A DNA stretch of 64,000 bases from Cepaea nemoralis (lineage: Eukaryota; Mollusca; Gastropoda; Stylommatophora; Helicidae). Shown here in pieces: positions 1 to 10,609 of the stretch. Location: positions 362,001-426,000 of the forward strand of contig JACEFZ010026849.1 in NCBI GenBank assembly GCA_014155875.1, in the 5' to 3' direction. Below the pieces are notes generated by a model. That model made no database searches. It saw nothing but the letters and a program-made list of their open reading frames with translations, and had not been told where the DNA came from. Positions within the stretch are counted from its first letter, which is position 1; each line of letters opens with the position of its first letter. The position numbers were made by a program, and so were the translations under genes.

Positions 1-215
1 TACACTGGTCAATTAGACTAAAATGTTGACTTCTCGGCCTTGACTTTGGGACATAAATTACAAGCACCTCAGAAGTCGGAGTGGGTTCACCTGATGGCGA
101 GGGACACTGGTTATGGGGAAAGCTAATTCACACGCAAAAATCAGTCCCATGCATTAGAAGTAGTAACACATGTATGGACTACGTTTGAGTTCAAAGTGAG
201 CGTTAAACAAATATA
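1..215 (+). repeat. SINE-5 family copy, 5'-truncated by the window edge
   Basis: This stretch aligns by eye with the body of the tRNA-headed SINE at 49580-50130. The shared blocks run in the same order: 'actaaaatgttgac', 'ttacaagcacctc', 'gatggcgaggg', 'attcacacgcaaaa' and 'tgagttcaaag'. The tRNA-like head is outside the window. Other copies are at 54690-54965 and 59225-59400. Confidence 0.7.
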
Positions 216-244
216 GTTGCCTATTCTTTACATGACGTAGCAGT

Positions 245-330
245 CAACTCCAGCATTTTTTTTATTGTTTGTGATTCCTGGGTAAGTTTACATTCAGTAG
301 TTTTGCCATTGATTTCTGAATGACCGACAC
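245..330 (-). repeat. SINE-2 fragment
   Basis: The segment contains 'cattcagtagttttgccatt' followed by 'gatttctgaatgac'. This is the reverse complement of the central part of the SINE-2 family, whose better copies are at 25905-26135 and 49590-49833. It is short and diverged. Confidence 0.5.
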
Positions 331-892
331 TCATACCATTTTATGGACACTAACACAAGGCGGTCTGAATAAAGACAAGGGAGAAAATGAGTGTAGATAC
401 GTCACACAGTGAGCTTGTAAGACGTCACATGGTGCGTGATGGTGGAAATAAGCATGTGATCACATGCATCCATTGTGGATGAACATTTACCGTGTGAATT
501 GGTCTCTCCAGTCCCATTCGCTACCGCCATGGATTGCAGTTATTATGCCTTTTTTAAAGCACAAAGTAACAAACTATCGTCTGTCAAGACGTCAAGGTGC
601 CAGTCACATCAAACTTGTTATTTAGAGTCGCAATTCTTTGGCCATTGTGTGAGGTTGATAGGTTTCATTTCTAGCCGGCGGTTGATACGTTTCATTTCTA
701 GCCGTCTGAAAGACTGTCAAGTGCAGGTCCACCCACAACGTGAGTAGATCTAATGGTCGGGGCCTCATTAACGATGTGGATCCACAGACGGATCGGCTCT
801 TCGGCATCAAAGGTGTGCATGAGCCTTCTAGGCACGCTCGTGTGATAGAATTATTCAGGCAGCAGGCAGTGCTTTCGCTACAACCACTAGCA

Positions 893-1346
893 CAGCACAG
901 TGGTTCTCAACCTTTTTTGGCCCGTGCCCCCCTTCACCATATTTTCAGAACATCATTCCCCCCCCCCCCCTTCCTATCATAAATTTGGCCCGTGCCCCCC
1001 TTCACCGTATTTTCAGTTTCATCCCCCCCCCCTTTTCATATTTCCTATCTAAAAATCCTCAACCCCTACACAGTATACGTAAAAATGGAAGGTAAATTTA
1101 ATAGCATATACTAAAACAATTCTAGTCATCCACATAAAACATGATGTGTGGGTCTACTTACTTTATGAAATGAATTTTAGAAGGATGAGACATACATAAC
1201 TGTAAAATATGAAGGGAAAAACAATATCAAGTAAACGGTTCTTGTATTAACGCGATCTTGAAATGGTCTTCATTCCCCCCCCCCCCCTGGAAACCCTAAA
1301 ATTCCGGGGGGGGGGGGGGGAATTCCCCACCGGTTGAGAACCACTG
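893..1346. mobile_element. Non-autonomous hAT-type MITE with 8-bp TSD
   Basis: The ends carry inverted repeats: CAGTGGTTCTCAACC near the left end (from 898) and GGTTGAGAACCACTG at the right end. The 8-bp direct repeat CACTAGCA flanks the element exactly, at 885-892 and 1347-1354. An 8-bp TSD and a CAGTGGTTCTC-like terminus are typical of the hAT superfamily. The interior is non-coding and rich in C or G homopolymers (about 957-970, 1024-1033, 1275-1287, 1307-1320). It also contains a repeated 'ggcccgtgccccccttcacc' block. No transposase is present, so it must have been moved in trans. Confidence 0.85.
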
Positions 1347-1354
1347 CACTAGCA

Positions 1355-1735
1355 GTATGACAACGGAAGTATTTGTCCGCAACAGTGGCATAACGTTGGC
1401 TGTACTCACAAAACTACAACCAAGTGCACATGCTAAGTTATTCACTAAGCATGGTGCAGAAGACTGATGCTGGTGCGCGTGCAGACACTATAGACTGAAT
1501 TCCTGCAGAGGCCCACGAGTTACTTTTATCTTCGTACCAGGACGAACGGGTGTAGCTGCCATTGAAAGAGCGGTAGGCTGCCGGCGTTGCCATTAAATCA
1601 GGGGTTAACCCATGAATGTATCTGACATCGCGAATGCCCTTAGTCCTGAAACGAGAAGTGTCAACTGAATGAACCACATAATTAGTCAGAACACAGGCGT
1701 TCCGGCTAAAGATCATGTGAACGATGAGGATCATC
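1355..1735. other. No recognised gene
   Basis: I see no coding signal or known repeat in this 380-bp stretch between the hAT MITE and the 3' tail of LINE B. The open frames here have no recognisable domain. Confidence 0.5.
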
Positions 1736-1743
1736 AATAAACA

Positions 1744-1778
<35 letters not shown>

Positions 1779-2222
1779 TACGAACCGACATCACAGCATT
1801 CGGGGCATTCCCATAAGCGCTCCGTCCCCATCCTCAGCAGCCAGCGAAGAGTTCCAACACCAATAGTACCAGTAGCAATCTGATTATATGTCCGTCTCGC
1901 CTTTCCTCTAAGCGTCGAGCGTCGGCCAGATCCCCTCGTCACTCCTCGCTGTCACTTTCTTGCCAGACCATGGTGATCCATTTGCTCTTCCGAGGTGTAT
2001 ATGTGCTCCCACAAGGTCGCAACCACGTCTGCCTTGTCATGCATCAATACTCCACCAAGTTTTGCAGAGCCAGCCAATCTGTCCGCCTGTTCATCCCCAA
2101 GCACACCGGCATGCCCCGGAGAAAAGATCCAGGCGATGCTTGCCACCCGTGACCTCCGAAGCGAAGCAAGCCACTCTGCCAGAAGCTTGCCTGTCCTCAC
2201 CTTCCTCAGCATTCTTTCTGAG

Positions 2223-3365
2223 TCAGCTACAATCACGGTGTGTGTGTATCGTATTCTCGATCCATCGGAAAGCTGCACTGACCGCTTCCACCTCCATTCT
2301 TAAGCTAGATGTTGTGGTATCATACGCCAGGCTCTCCTGCACCAAACGTCGACCATTAGCTTTTGCTAAGAACCCCCAGGCACTTCTCCTACTTCTCAAC
2401 ACCGACCCATCTGTGTAGATAATCACATCACCCGAGCGAGCATTATCCTGAATTAGTTGCTGGATTTCCACTTCCGTGGCCCCTGCTGGCCACTCCCTGC
2501 ACTCCAGGCTCAATGTGATTATAACTCTGCACAAGTCTGACTGCTCCGCTGGCACTCTGACCCACTCCTCTCCTCGCCTAATGTTCTCCAAGAGGCACAC
2601 CTGTCTGATCGTATCCTCCGCCTGAGCCATCCATGATTTCCCTCTTATCAGTCGCTGACCCTTAACTGCGTCCAGCGCCTCATGCAACGGGTGATCTGTG
2701 TCTGCAGCTACTCTGAGGTATGCCTTCGCCTGCATCACCTTGAGCCTACCAGCAACAGTCGGCAGACCAAGGATGTAACGCATACACACTACTGGGGTGT
2801 CTCTGGTGCATCCCAGAATTACCCGCATAGCTTCGTTCTGTATGCGCTCTAATCTCACCAGCTGACTCTTTGAGACAGTGAGCAGTCCTAGTCCATAATC
2901 AATCACTGAGAGGATCAAGTGCTGGTAGAGTGTGAAAGGCATTCTCTGCTCTGTGTCCATTGCAGCCATAGTTTTAAGTGCATTGAGTCCCTTTTGAGAC
3001 CTTGTCACAACCGTCTCCACATGGTCCTTGAAGGACAGGCTCCTGTCAAATGTGATTCCCATATACTTCAGTTTGTTCTCTCTGTCGACGCTTCTGCCAT
3101 CTATCGCGAGGCTTGGGACATCAGCTCTCACAATCCTGTTGTCCAGAGAGCACCACAAAACAGCCGCCTTTTCCGGGTGGATGACAGCACTCATTTCAGT
3201 GCACCAGTCAATCACTTTGTCTACTGTCGCCTGTAGCTCATGGGCTGTTTGCTCCCTATCTCTCCCCTGCCTATGTGCAAGAATGTCATCTGCAAATGTT
3301 AGTATCCTTCCAACCCTTGGTGCTTCTAGGTTTGCAATCTTGCTCGTATACACGTTAAAGAGCAC
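2223..3365 (-). pseudogene. LINE B RT palm/thumb and start of RNase H
   Basis: The 380-codon piece starts just after the RT 'SP' block. It contains the FADD catalytic box at about residues 23-27 and a thumb region with KLKYMGITFDRSLSF. It then runs into an RNase H domain starting IIYTDGS near residue 316, with the second acidic residue in RMEVEAV. It terminates inside RNase H. The rest (DSERML...GHAGVLGDEQADRLAG) continues in a different frame at 2278-1952, so one frameshift lies near 2230-2280. Confidence 0.85.
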
Positions 3366-3401
3366 CGGTGAGATTGCAGATCCCGGTGGCAGTCCCAGGG
3401 T

Positions 3402-3890
3402 TTAATTATGTGGCTCTGAGGTCCATGCACCCAGACGGAGAGCAACCCGACGAGAATGCAGGACGGCTGCTATCCAGTTCACCAACCAGGGATTGACCCC
3501 CTTCTCCATCAGTGCGGTCATCAAAATATCATATCGAACTCTATTATACGCATCCTCGAGATCAAGCGCTGCCGCCATCGTTTCTTGTCTACTCTGGAAC
3601 CCCTCATAAACGTCAAAGGCAAAAGTGGCTGCATTTGACCAGGTATCTTTTCCTGGCCTGTAGCTCCCCAGGCCTCTTGGAAGAAGCTTCCCCCTTTCCA
3701 AAAACTCCTGCAGCTTGACAGCGACTATCTTCTCTAAAACCTTCCCAAATGTATTTTGAAGGGTGATGATCCTAAAGCCGCTAAGCTTTGAATGATCCTT
3801 GAATGGTTTTGCAAGAGGGATGAGATAGCTGTGCACCCAATCCTGCGGTACTGACGCTGTCCTATTGCTCTGGTTAAAGAAGTCGGTCAT
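3402..3890 (-). pseudogene. LINE B reverse transcriptase, N-terminal part
   Basis: This 162-codon open stretch contains the RT fingers and palm. KVLEKIVAVKLQEFLE is followed by GSYRPGKDTWSNAATFAFD and the catalytic block AALDLEDAYNRV. It ends at a TAA where the family should continue into the GLPPGSAISP block. The frame after the stop is the same as in the next open piece, 3365-2223, so this break is a nonsense mutation and not an indel. The neighbouring upstream piece 4342-3896 is in another frame. Confidence 0.8.
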
Positions 3891-4559
3891 CTCCTTCAGG
3901 TCTGCATCGCTCTCATGTGGCCATACCTAATCCCATCGGGCCCTGATGCCGTGTCTTTTGCCTTTTTCAAAATATGTTTAACATCTTCAACTCGTATGAT
4001 GTCTTGATAATGTATATTCTTCATGGTGCCAGATAATTCCTCTCTAACTGCATCCCTGGTGTCCACATCATTATGATTGGTCTGCTCTAAAAATCTCTGG
4101 AGAAACGCCTCCCCTTTCTCTTTGTCTGTTGTCACTCGCACACCATCATCTCTATAAATTGTTCCCACTGTCATAGGCCGATCTTTTCTTTTTATTTGTC
4201 TGTGCAGTTTCCAGAATTTTCGCAGTGTTTTATCACCTCCAATCTCCTTCATGAAACATTCCCATTTTGCGTTTTTGGCATCTGCAGCACAGCGCTTGAA
4301 AACCTCCACCTTGTCTTTCTTGACATTTTCCGCTGTGTCCACTTCCTTTCGTGAGCTTCGGGGTTAATTCTCTTGAACAATTAAAGGCATTAAGTGCACA
4401 AATACTGAGAAAGCAACCTTTGACTGTTTTAAATCTTAACATCTTTTTCTTACCGCCTACACCGTCATATGTTGGTCGTTGTGTGTGGTGAGTCTTCTGT
4501 CTCGCTTTCTGCCAATCATTTCCTATACTAATGTATCCCCGCGTCACGATGTTAATCTA

Positions 4560-5610
4560 TATTTTTCTCTCGATGGTTCCCTCTGTCTATCTTTCCTTTC
4601 AATTTTTCTGTTGTCAATGTGTATTTCAACTGCCCCGCCCCCCTTTCTCGTGACACGTATAATAAAATGTGACTGCTTCTTAATTTATTAACCTGTTCTC
4701 TTCATTAACTTGTTTCTTTTAAAACATTCACATTGCTCTCTTCACATTAAACTCGTTTGCATCTTCACGTTCACAAATATCCTCATATGAGTCACATGAC
4801 GTGGCTTTATATATCTTTAGACTGAAATACATGCCGCGTAAAGTGATATACCGGCACTCTAAGAGTAAACTTGGCCGCATCAAATGTTACATGACCTGGA
4901 AAATGAGATATCGGAAGGAGATATTAAGAGATGTGCGTATGGAGACGCCGTGTTTACAGGCAACTAAGCGGAACGCTGGGTACGATGAAAGGAAATCCCC
5001 TTTAAATACCCCATATACACATAAAGCATAGGTATTCTCCGTGCAGACACACGCAATAAATATATACACGTACTTGCGACTGTTGAATACTCTGTTTTCA
5101 ATAACGAGAAGCTGGCATTGTGAAGTGTGATATGGGCTGTCTAAGGCAAGGGACATGGTCACACTCCATCACATTTTCTTAACATAAATCTGTATTTACT
5201 GGCACTGTTTCAGGCTGGTGTTGCTGTAACTCTTTCTGTTGAGACAGTTGTTACTTTTAACTCTTTCTGCCTAGGCAGTTACTTTAATTCTTTTCCAAGT
5301 AGTTTTTACTTTACAGTGATAACTGTTTGTGCAAGAAAGCGCTAAAGCAATAACCGCCCAGGACAGAGAGCAATCTAGAGGAGAGTTGATCAATGTAAAC
5401 AAATGCCTGAAGCACAAGGAATTACAGCAATAACTAGCATAGCCCGGGTTCATGTTCCAACAAGCAGAAACATTAAGTTAATGTAAAATCGGTCTGAATG
5501 AGAGTGTTACTGTGTGGGACACAGGGCCCTAAAAAGGCAGGAAAGAGTTATTTAAATTAGTTCTCCCACAGAATTAACTATATTAATAACCATGACTGAG
5601 ACTGGTTAAT
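4560..5610. other. No recognised gene
   Basis: This is AT-rich DNA without a recognisable coding domain. Short overlapping frames at 4801-5031 (plus) and 4887-5162 (minus) have no identifiable motif, and I do not call them genes. Confidence 0.4.
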
Positions 5611-5619
5611 TTAACTCTG

Positions 5620-5700
5620 GGGGTCACCGTGGCGAAGTGGTCAAGCCAGATGCCTTGCTCTCTGAAGATTGTTGGTTCGTTTTCGAACTGCGTCGTTTAA
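5620..5700 (+). repeat. tRNA-like SINE head
   Basis: The sequence 'gtggcgaagtggtcaagcc' resembles a tRNA A box. 'gttggttcgttttcg' lies at the expected distance for a B box. It does not fold into an intact tRNA, so it is best read as the promoter part of a tRNA-derived SINE. The family is uncertain. Confidence 0.35.
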
Positions 5701-5799
5701 CCCACTAGAGAGGTCTTTCATGAGACCCAGCGGGGTTGGTCATCATGTCTGTCCCAGCCTTCTTTCTCGTGTACTACCAGTAGTTTATGACATAGATGT

Positions 5800-6050
5800 T
5801 CATCTATTCTATGACAAACTGTCTAGATTCTTCTCTCTCCGTCTTCCCCTGCCACTCTTCACCACGAACTTTCCCGTTGTCAAGACGTACTCCTACTTTC
5901 TCCCCTCTTATAATATGTATAAAGAACGTGGATTGTCTGCTTCTGATGTGAGTAACCAGTTCTCTACGTGAATTAACTTCTTTCAAGATATCTTGTTTGC
6001 GTTTTTTATCTGTCCACGGTGTTCTCACCATTATTCAATGCAACCACATA
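5800..6050 (-). pseudogene. LINE C 3'-end fragment
   Basis: The minus-strand frame at 6031-5804 contains RRELVTHIRSRQSTFFIHI, then KVRGEEWQGK. This matches the tail block of LINE family C (TIRKRQTAFFGHVMRRE at 24085-24140). It is short and damaged. Confidence 0.5.
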
Positions 6051-6253
6051 CTAATCTCCTTGGGGAATTATTACACTGCTACAATGTCAGGAAAACAAAC
6101 CTCGTTAGACGGTTTGTTGTGATGACTTGTTGCAGTGCGCCTGAACAATTTACACACGACCAACCACATTTGAAGAACATTCCAGGCCAAGTTAGCATGG
6201 TTATGTGATGCCTTGGTATCTGTTACAATGCTGGCTAATGTTTAGAAGTACAT

Positions 6254-6406
6254 GGTGTATTTTTAATGACTGTGCAATGTTTGAAAATATTGCCGGTCCA
6301 AGTTTTTTTTATTACCCTCTGTAAAGTTTATGCAACATAATAGATAAATAAAGAACTTAGGACCGGAAATATTTTAAAACACTGCACAGGCATTAAAAAT
6401 ACATCC
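6254..6406. mobile_element. Palindromic MITE, about 50-bp inverted ends
   Basis: The left arm (ggtgtatttttaatgactg... tgccggtccaagtt) is the imperfect reverse complement of the right arm (aacttaggaccgg...cattaaaaatacatcc). The centre is short, 'ttaccctctgtaaagtttat'. The right half is repeated in direct orientation at 7440-7545, so this is a dispersed family. I could not fix a TSD. Confidence 0.65.
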
Positions 6407-6424
6407 TATACTTACACATAATGT

Positions 6425-6680
6425 GAGAGCACGGTGGCGGAGAGGCTAACACGCTTGCCTGTCAGCTCGGTGATCATGTTTTCGAATCCCCATCGAGGGG
6501 GACTTTTAACTGATATGGACTCCCAGGTCGAACCAGACTTAAAAAATGGGTACCGTGGAATGTTCTGGGAAGAAAAGTGACCGCGTGATATTGACCACGT
6601 CGACCAACGTGTGCCGATTGGTCTATAAAATATGGGGCTAACACCATGTACCCAATATGCATCCAGGTGTGTAAACGAGT
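6425..6680 (+). repeat. SINE-3 family copy
   Basis: This is a tRNA-derived SINE. The A-box-like 'tggcggagaggctaacacgc' and B-box-like 'ttttcgaatccccatcg' are followed by a body containing 'ggactcccaggtcgaacc', 'ggaatgttctgggaag' and 'attggtctataaaa'. The same order of blocks is seen at 13995-14265, 39465-39700 (plus) and 38690-38945, 47850-48005, 60770-61045 (minus). Confidence 0.75.
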
Positions 6681-7054
6681 CTTTTACTTACATTTTATAT
6701 TCAACACATTCTCCTAGGTACCGCCCTTCTGGTGTGAACTGTCAGTCTCTCAGAGCCGTTTTACTCCTATTGACACCGTCCTTGTAATAATAACCACGTG
6801 TTGTTCTGGTTATTGCTGTAACTCATTCTGTCCCAAACATCTGCTACATTAAGCAACTCAGTCATAGTAACTACGGTTTTTGAAACTTATTTGTAATAGT
6901 AACCCATCGGTGTTCTGGATATGGCTTTAACTCAATCTGTCATAACAATTTGCAGCATTGACCAACTCAGTCTTGTTTATTACTTTTCTAAACGGGTATC
7001 AGTAATAATAATCCATCGGTGTTCTAGTTGTTGCTTCAACTCATAGTGTCTCAA

Positions 7055-7057
7055 CCA

Positions 7058-7092
<35 letters not shown>

Positions 7093-7200
7093 TGTTGTTG
7101 TGTTGGTGGTGGTGGTGGTGGTGGTGGTAGTGGTGGTAGTGGTGGTGGTGGTGGTGGTGGTGGTGGTGGTAGAGGTGGTGGTGCTGCTGCTGCTGCTGTC
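7055..7200. repeat. (CTG)n/(GTG)n compound microsatellite
   Basis: A run of gctgct units passes into gttgtt, then a long ggtggt tract, and returns to ctgctg at 7181-7200. It is open in one frame only because of its triplet nature. Confidence 0.95.
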
Positions 7201-7255
7201 CTCCACTTATGTAGTTAGGCGTCGTGGGGAGGGGTTACTGAAGTTCCAGTGCCTG

Positions 7256-7354
7256 TAACCAGTGCCTTTCCTCCAATTTTCTCCGTGATTCATGAATCTG
7301 TTTCAGGGATCAAGTAAATTGACCACCGGTTTGCTAGGCCTGTCATAGGTTCCT
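7256..7354 (+). repeat. Dispersed repeat, inverted copy at 13207-13310
   Basis: The segment 'gtgcctttcctccaatttt... gattcatgaatctgtttcaggg' reappears as its reverse complement at 13207-13310. That second copy abuts the head of a SINE-3 on its left. I cannot assign a class. Confidence 0.65.
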
Positions 7355-7899
7355 TACCTGCTTGACCCTAACCATTTGTTACAGTAACCAATTCAATCCT
7401 GGTTATAACTTGGACTCCGTCTGTCCCAGATAGTGTACATATAACCCTCTGTAAAGTTCATGCAACATAATAGGTAAATACAAAACTTGGACCGGCAATA
7501 TTTTCGAACACGGCACAGTCATTAAAAATACGCCCTGTATTTGTTGATTAACACATTGGTTACTGCAACACCTGCTTGTCTCATAGGGGTTTCGTGGACT
7601 ACCCTTGCACTCTCCCCTCCCTTCCCCTCCTCCCCCCCCCCCCCCCCCACACACACAGCTACACAACTATGTGTGATGAACGTGAATTTAAGAACAAAAC
7701 ACTTATATACGATCGATTCTATACTTTTTAACACACCTTGCAAATAAGTCAACAAAACAATGGCTTAACCCAATACTCTTTCCAAATTTCCCGGTCACAA
7801 TAGGAGAACGTGTCATTCGAATCAATCCCCCAAAACATTAGATCACGGAGCCTTTACCTTGAAAAACAATTCAGCCTCTATCTGAAGGGCGGTCCTGGC

Positions 7900-8190
7900 C
7901 CTCCTCCTCCTCCTCCTCCTCCTCCTCCTCCTCCTCCTCCTCCTCCTCCTCCTCCTCCTCCTCTTCTTCTTCTTCTTCTTCTTCTTCTTCTGTTTCTTCT
8001 TCCTCTTCTTCTTCTTCTTTTTACTCCCAATGGAGTATAGGACCTCAACCAACTCAAATTAAGCCCTCTTGTTTGGCCATGTCCAGCAGCTCCTCGTGTC
8101 TTCCCCATATCATCGATCTCTGTCTCTATTCTCCATCCTATTGTGGTTTTGTTTTAGGATTCACTATTTCGTTTGCCCCGAGGGTTCCAG
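7900..8190 (-). repeat. (CTC)n-(TTC)n tract with a LINE-type 3' tail
   Basis: The (CTC)n tract at 7900-7962 and (CTT)n to 8020 are followed by 'actcccaatggagtatagg' and 'ggccatgtccagcagctc'. Diverged relatives are at 12085-12250 and 45285-45375. Read on the minus strand this is a conserved 3' end followed by (GAA)n/(GAG)n, as expected for a 5'-truncated LINE insertion. Confidence 0.6.
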
Positions 8191-8497
8191 AGAAAGGACC
8201 TTCTAATAAAATTCTTTAAAAAATTGTCCTCAATGTTATGTCCTAGCGTCTGTTATTTACCTATTGATTTACGCGGTGTTGTTTCGTTCTCTGCATAAGT
8301 TCCGCATTAATGATAGTTGTTCTCCATATGTCATATCCATACAACATCGCTGATTTAATTGTGTAGCAGATGGGTCCTAAGACAGCTTTCCGATGATCAC
8401 AAACGAGGTAACGAAAGCGGCGCGAAACTGAATTAAGGCCACATCCAAATGTACTTTATTCTAGAAGACATCAGCAAGTTTAGTGGACACGTGGACC

Positions 8498-8943
8498 AAG
8501 TGTGTTACCAAGGGGGCTGTGTGGTCTGCGTTAAGGGGGCTGCGTGGTCTCGAGGTATGGTGTCCGCCTCGAGTGCTGGAGGTCCCGGGTTCAAGCCCCG
8601 GTAATGACCGGAGTTTTTTCTCGTGAACTTCTAGTAATAAAATCTCCTCTGGTCTCTGGGTAGTGAGATTGGACGCCCGTGTGTATTGTTGCGCACGTAA
8701 AAAAATCCCTTGGCAGTTGGAAATCGAAAAAGAGTAGCCTAACGGCGCTGCCCGGGCAAAATTTCGAGTTAAAAACCTACCCAAAGTATTTTAGGATCCT
8801 CGCCGGTGCTACGGAGTTCGTGCACTGGGCTGAGTTTCTCCTGACTCAGGTTTGAGTTAGGAGGAGTACGGAGCACTTATGGGTTGCACCCGTGTGCCGT
8901 GATGTTGATCCATCGACTAAACTAAACTAAGTGTGTTACCAAG
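8498..8943 (+). mobile_element. SINE-1, full-length, 15-bp TSD
   Basis: The 416-bp insert (8513-8928) is flanked by the perfect 15-bp repeat AAGTGTGTTACCAAG at 8498-8512 and 8929-8943. The head is tRNA-like: 'gctgcgtggtctcgaggt' as A box and 'gggttcaagcccc' as B box. The first 23 bases of the head are partly duplicated ('gggggctgtgtggtctgcg' at 8512-8530). The 3' end reads 'acggagcacttatggg... cgtgatgttgatcc' and then (ACTAA)n. That end resembles the 3' UTR end of LINE B, which would explain its mobilisation. A 5'-truncated copy lies at 28764-28942 in the other orientation. Confidence 0.9.
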
Positions 8944-9422
8944 CAGAAGGACAATGGTGAGAAAATTACCGGCTCGCACTGTTGTAAACAAGGTTACTCG
9001 TGAAATGCCCGTTAATTGATGACATCACCGTAAAATCGGTTTCCCCAATCATTGTCTACATTGCTACCTTCATATGCCTATGTTACTCAATGGCTGTTGT
9101 TGTTAGTGTCAGTTTGTTAGAGCTGTGAGCAGTCCTAAAACTCTACCCACAATAACTGGGAGTGAAATATGGCCAAGCACGCCAATGTCGCCTTCGAGGT
9201 CAAAAGAGAAGATGTAACCAAGTTGCCTGTAAGGTAAAAAGAGGAGATATCATAACCAACTCCTTATGAAAACGGCGAGAAGAAAAACATTGCGATGGCT
9301 GCTGTATCGCAGAGGACTTCCATGTTCTCTTCCTTCATTTACCTCAGTGAAGTGTGGGGTTGTAAAGATCTGTTATGCGCTCTTGCTAATGCTCTTTGTA
9401 AGTTGTTCATTTCTTCAAGGTT

Positions 9423-9593
9423 GGTCTTGATACTTCTTCTTCTTCTTCTGCGTTCATCCGGGGTTTCTTTTTTTCGGACGTGACTGCGTTGTGCCTGTTT
9501 ACAGCAGAGCTGCGTTCTTGCGCCGTTAGGCCGACACATCCGACTTCTGCGGGCATTTGTTGACCAAGTTAACCTTCCCGGGGTCTTGATACT
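9423..9593 (-). mobile_element. LINE A tail module, stand-alone copy 1
   Basis: The 147-bp insert (9435-9581) is flanked by the 12-bp TSD GGTCTTGATACT at 9423-9434 and 9582-9593. Read on the minus strand it starts at 'ccccgggaaggttaac' and ends in (GAA)n. It matches the terminal module of LINE A at 31604-31745 over its whole length. Confidence 0.85.
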
Positions 9594-9769
9594 ATCACTC
9601 CATCTTTTAACCGATTCAGTGCCAAACAAACAAATTGGCGTGGACCACACAAAAAGCAGGTTCGGACCAAATAAACAGTAGGTTAAGACCAAACAAACTT
9701 GGATGGCACAATATGGGAAGTAAGGTTGTGTACTAGTTAAGACTTTAATTAAAGTTGTTAACATGCCGC

Positions 9770-10010
9770 GCTCCCTGGCGAAGGGTTATACGACGCTGTT
9801 CGCAATCCCGTATACTCTCGTAAGAAACACAGTTGTGCGAGATTCGGCAGCAGATCGCGTCGTGTTGGTTACTTACGGAGGGTATGTGAGCCGGTCGTTC
9901 AGAAAGCAATGACAAATACTGAACGTAAAACTTGCCAAGACATCAACAGCAGCTGAAAAATGCTGGTGTTGACTGCAATGTCCTGTAAAGGATATGCGGA
10001 AAAAAAAAAT
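9770..10010 (+). repeat. SINE-2 family copy
   Basis: This is a roughly 240-bp SINE with a tRNA-like head ('cctggcgaagggttatacgac'). Its body includes 'ccggtcgttcagaaagcaat', 'actgaacgtaa' and the hairpin 'catcaacagcagctg...ctggtgttgactgc'. A near-constant end 'tcctgtaaaggatatgc' is followed by an A-rich tail. Copies are numerous in the window. Confidence 0.8.
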
Positions 10011-10054
10011 ATTGCATTATAACGCATTGATATTTCGGCGATATAAGCCCATGC

Positions 10055-10270
10055 TAGATACAGGGATTCGTGAGCCGGGCACCAGGCGTTCGAAGCTCAG
10101 ATGCGAACGATTTGTGCAGCAGACCGTGTCGCGTTGTTATAACGTGCTGGTATGAGAGCCGGTCGTTCAGAAAGCAATGACAAACTACTGAACGTAACAC
10201 TTGCCTAGTACATCAACAGCAATTGAAAACTGCAACGTCCCGTAAGGGATACGCAACACACACCAATAAA
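10055..10270 (+). repeat. SINE-2 family copy, diverged head
   Basis: The 3' 130 bp (about 10130-10262) match SINE-2 well, from 'gagccggtcgttcagaaagc' to 'gtcccgtaagggatacgc'. The head region is diverged and partly rearranged. Confidence 0.65.
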
Positions 10271-10609
10271 AATATACAGGGAATCGCTTAAGACGATGAA
10301 TCATCCCATGGCACTTAAGCGTGCTTCCTCTAGCTCTGTATCCTTTATATTTCTTCAATGTGGCTCTTTGTGAAAGATGATACCAGGACATTCTTGAGAG
10401 GTGGCCAAACATTTAATCTGTTGTTATTTTAATGAAGTGCATGACTGGTTTCAGACCAAGTCGTCTTCAAATTTCCTCATTCTTAATTCTATCTCTCTCG
10501 GTTACTCTCACAGCTCTTGTAAGGCATCTCGTTCTCTGTAATGATTTTGCGCTCATTTGTTGCAGTAAGCGTCCATGATTGACGCTGGTATCATAATTTT
10601 TTTTTTCCG

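Larger units (their letters stand above)
1743..4370 (-). mobile_element. LINE family B, 5'-truncated dead copy
   Basis: This is a non-LTR retrotransposon read on the minus strand. It carries the end of the endonuclease-RT linker, a reverse transcriptase and an RNase H domain. It ends in a 3' UTR and a (GATT)n tail at about 1749-1778. The open pieces are 4342-3896 (with SGPDGIRYGH), 3890-3402 (RT, catalytic ALDLEDAYN), 3365-2223 (FADDILAH box, then IIYTDGS of RNase H) and 2278-1952 (FSPGHAGV...EQADRLAG). They lie in two frames. An in-frame TAA at 3402-3404 splits the RT. Frameshifts separate the first and last pieces from the centre. Family B fragments recur at 44781-45240 and 46440-46945. It is an I-group-like element; the exact clade is not determined. 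Confidence 0.85.

Noticed and set aside
475..982. Overlapping short open frames on both strands
   Set aside because: There is no domain, no codon-bias support and no splice context. They overlap the hAT MITE and unannotated flank.
7028..7258. Open frame rich in Ala and Val
   Set aside because: It is a translation of the (CTG)n/(GTG)n microsatellite; there is no gene context.
7810..8108. Proline/leucine, arginine or glycine-rich frames on both strands
   Set aside because: All arise from the (CTC)n/(TTC)n tract read in different frames.
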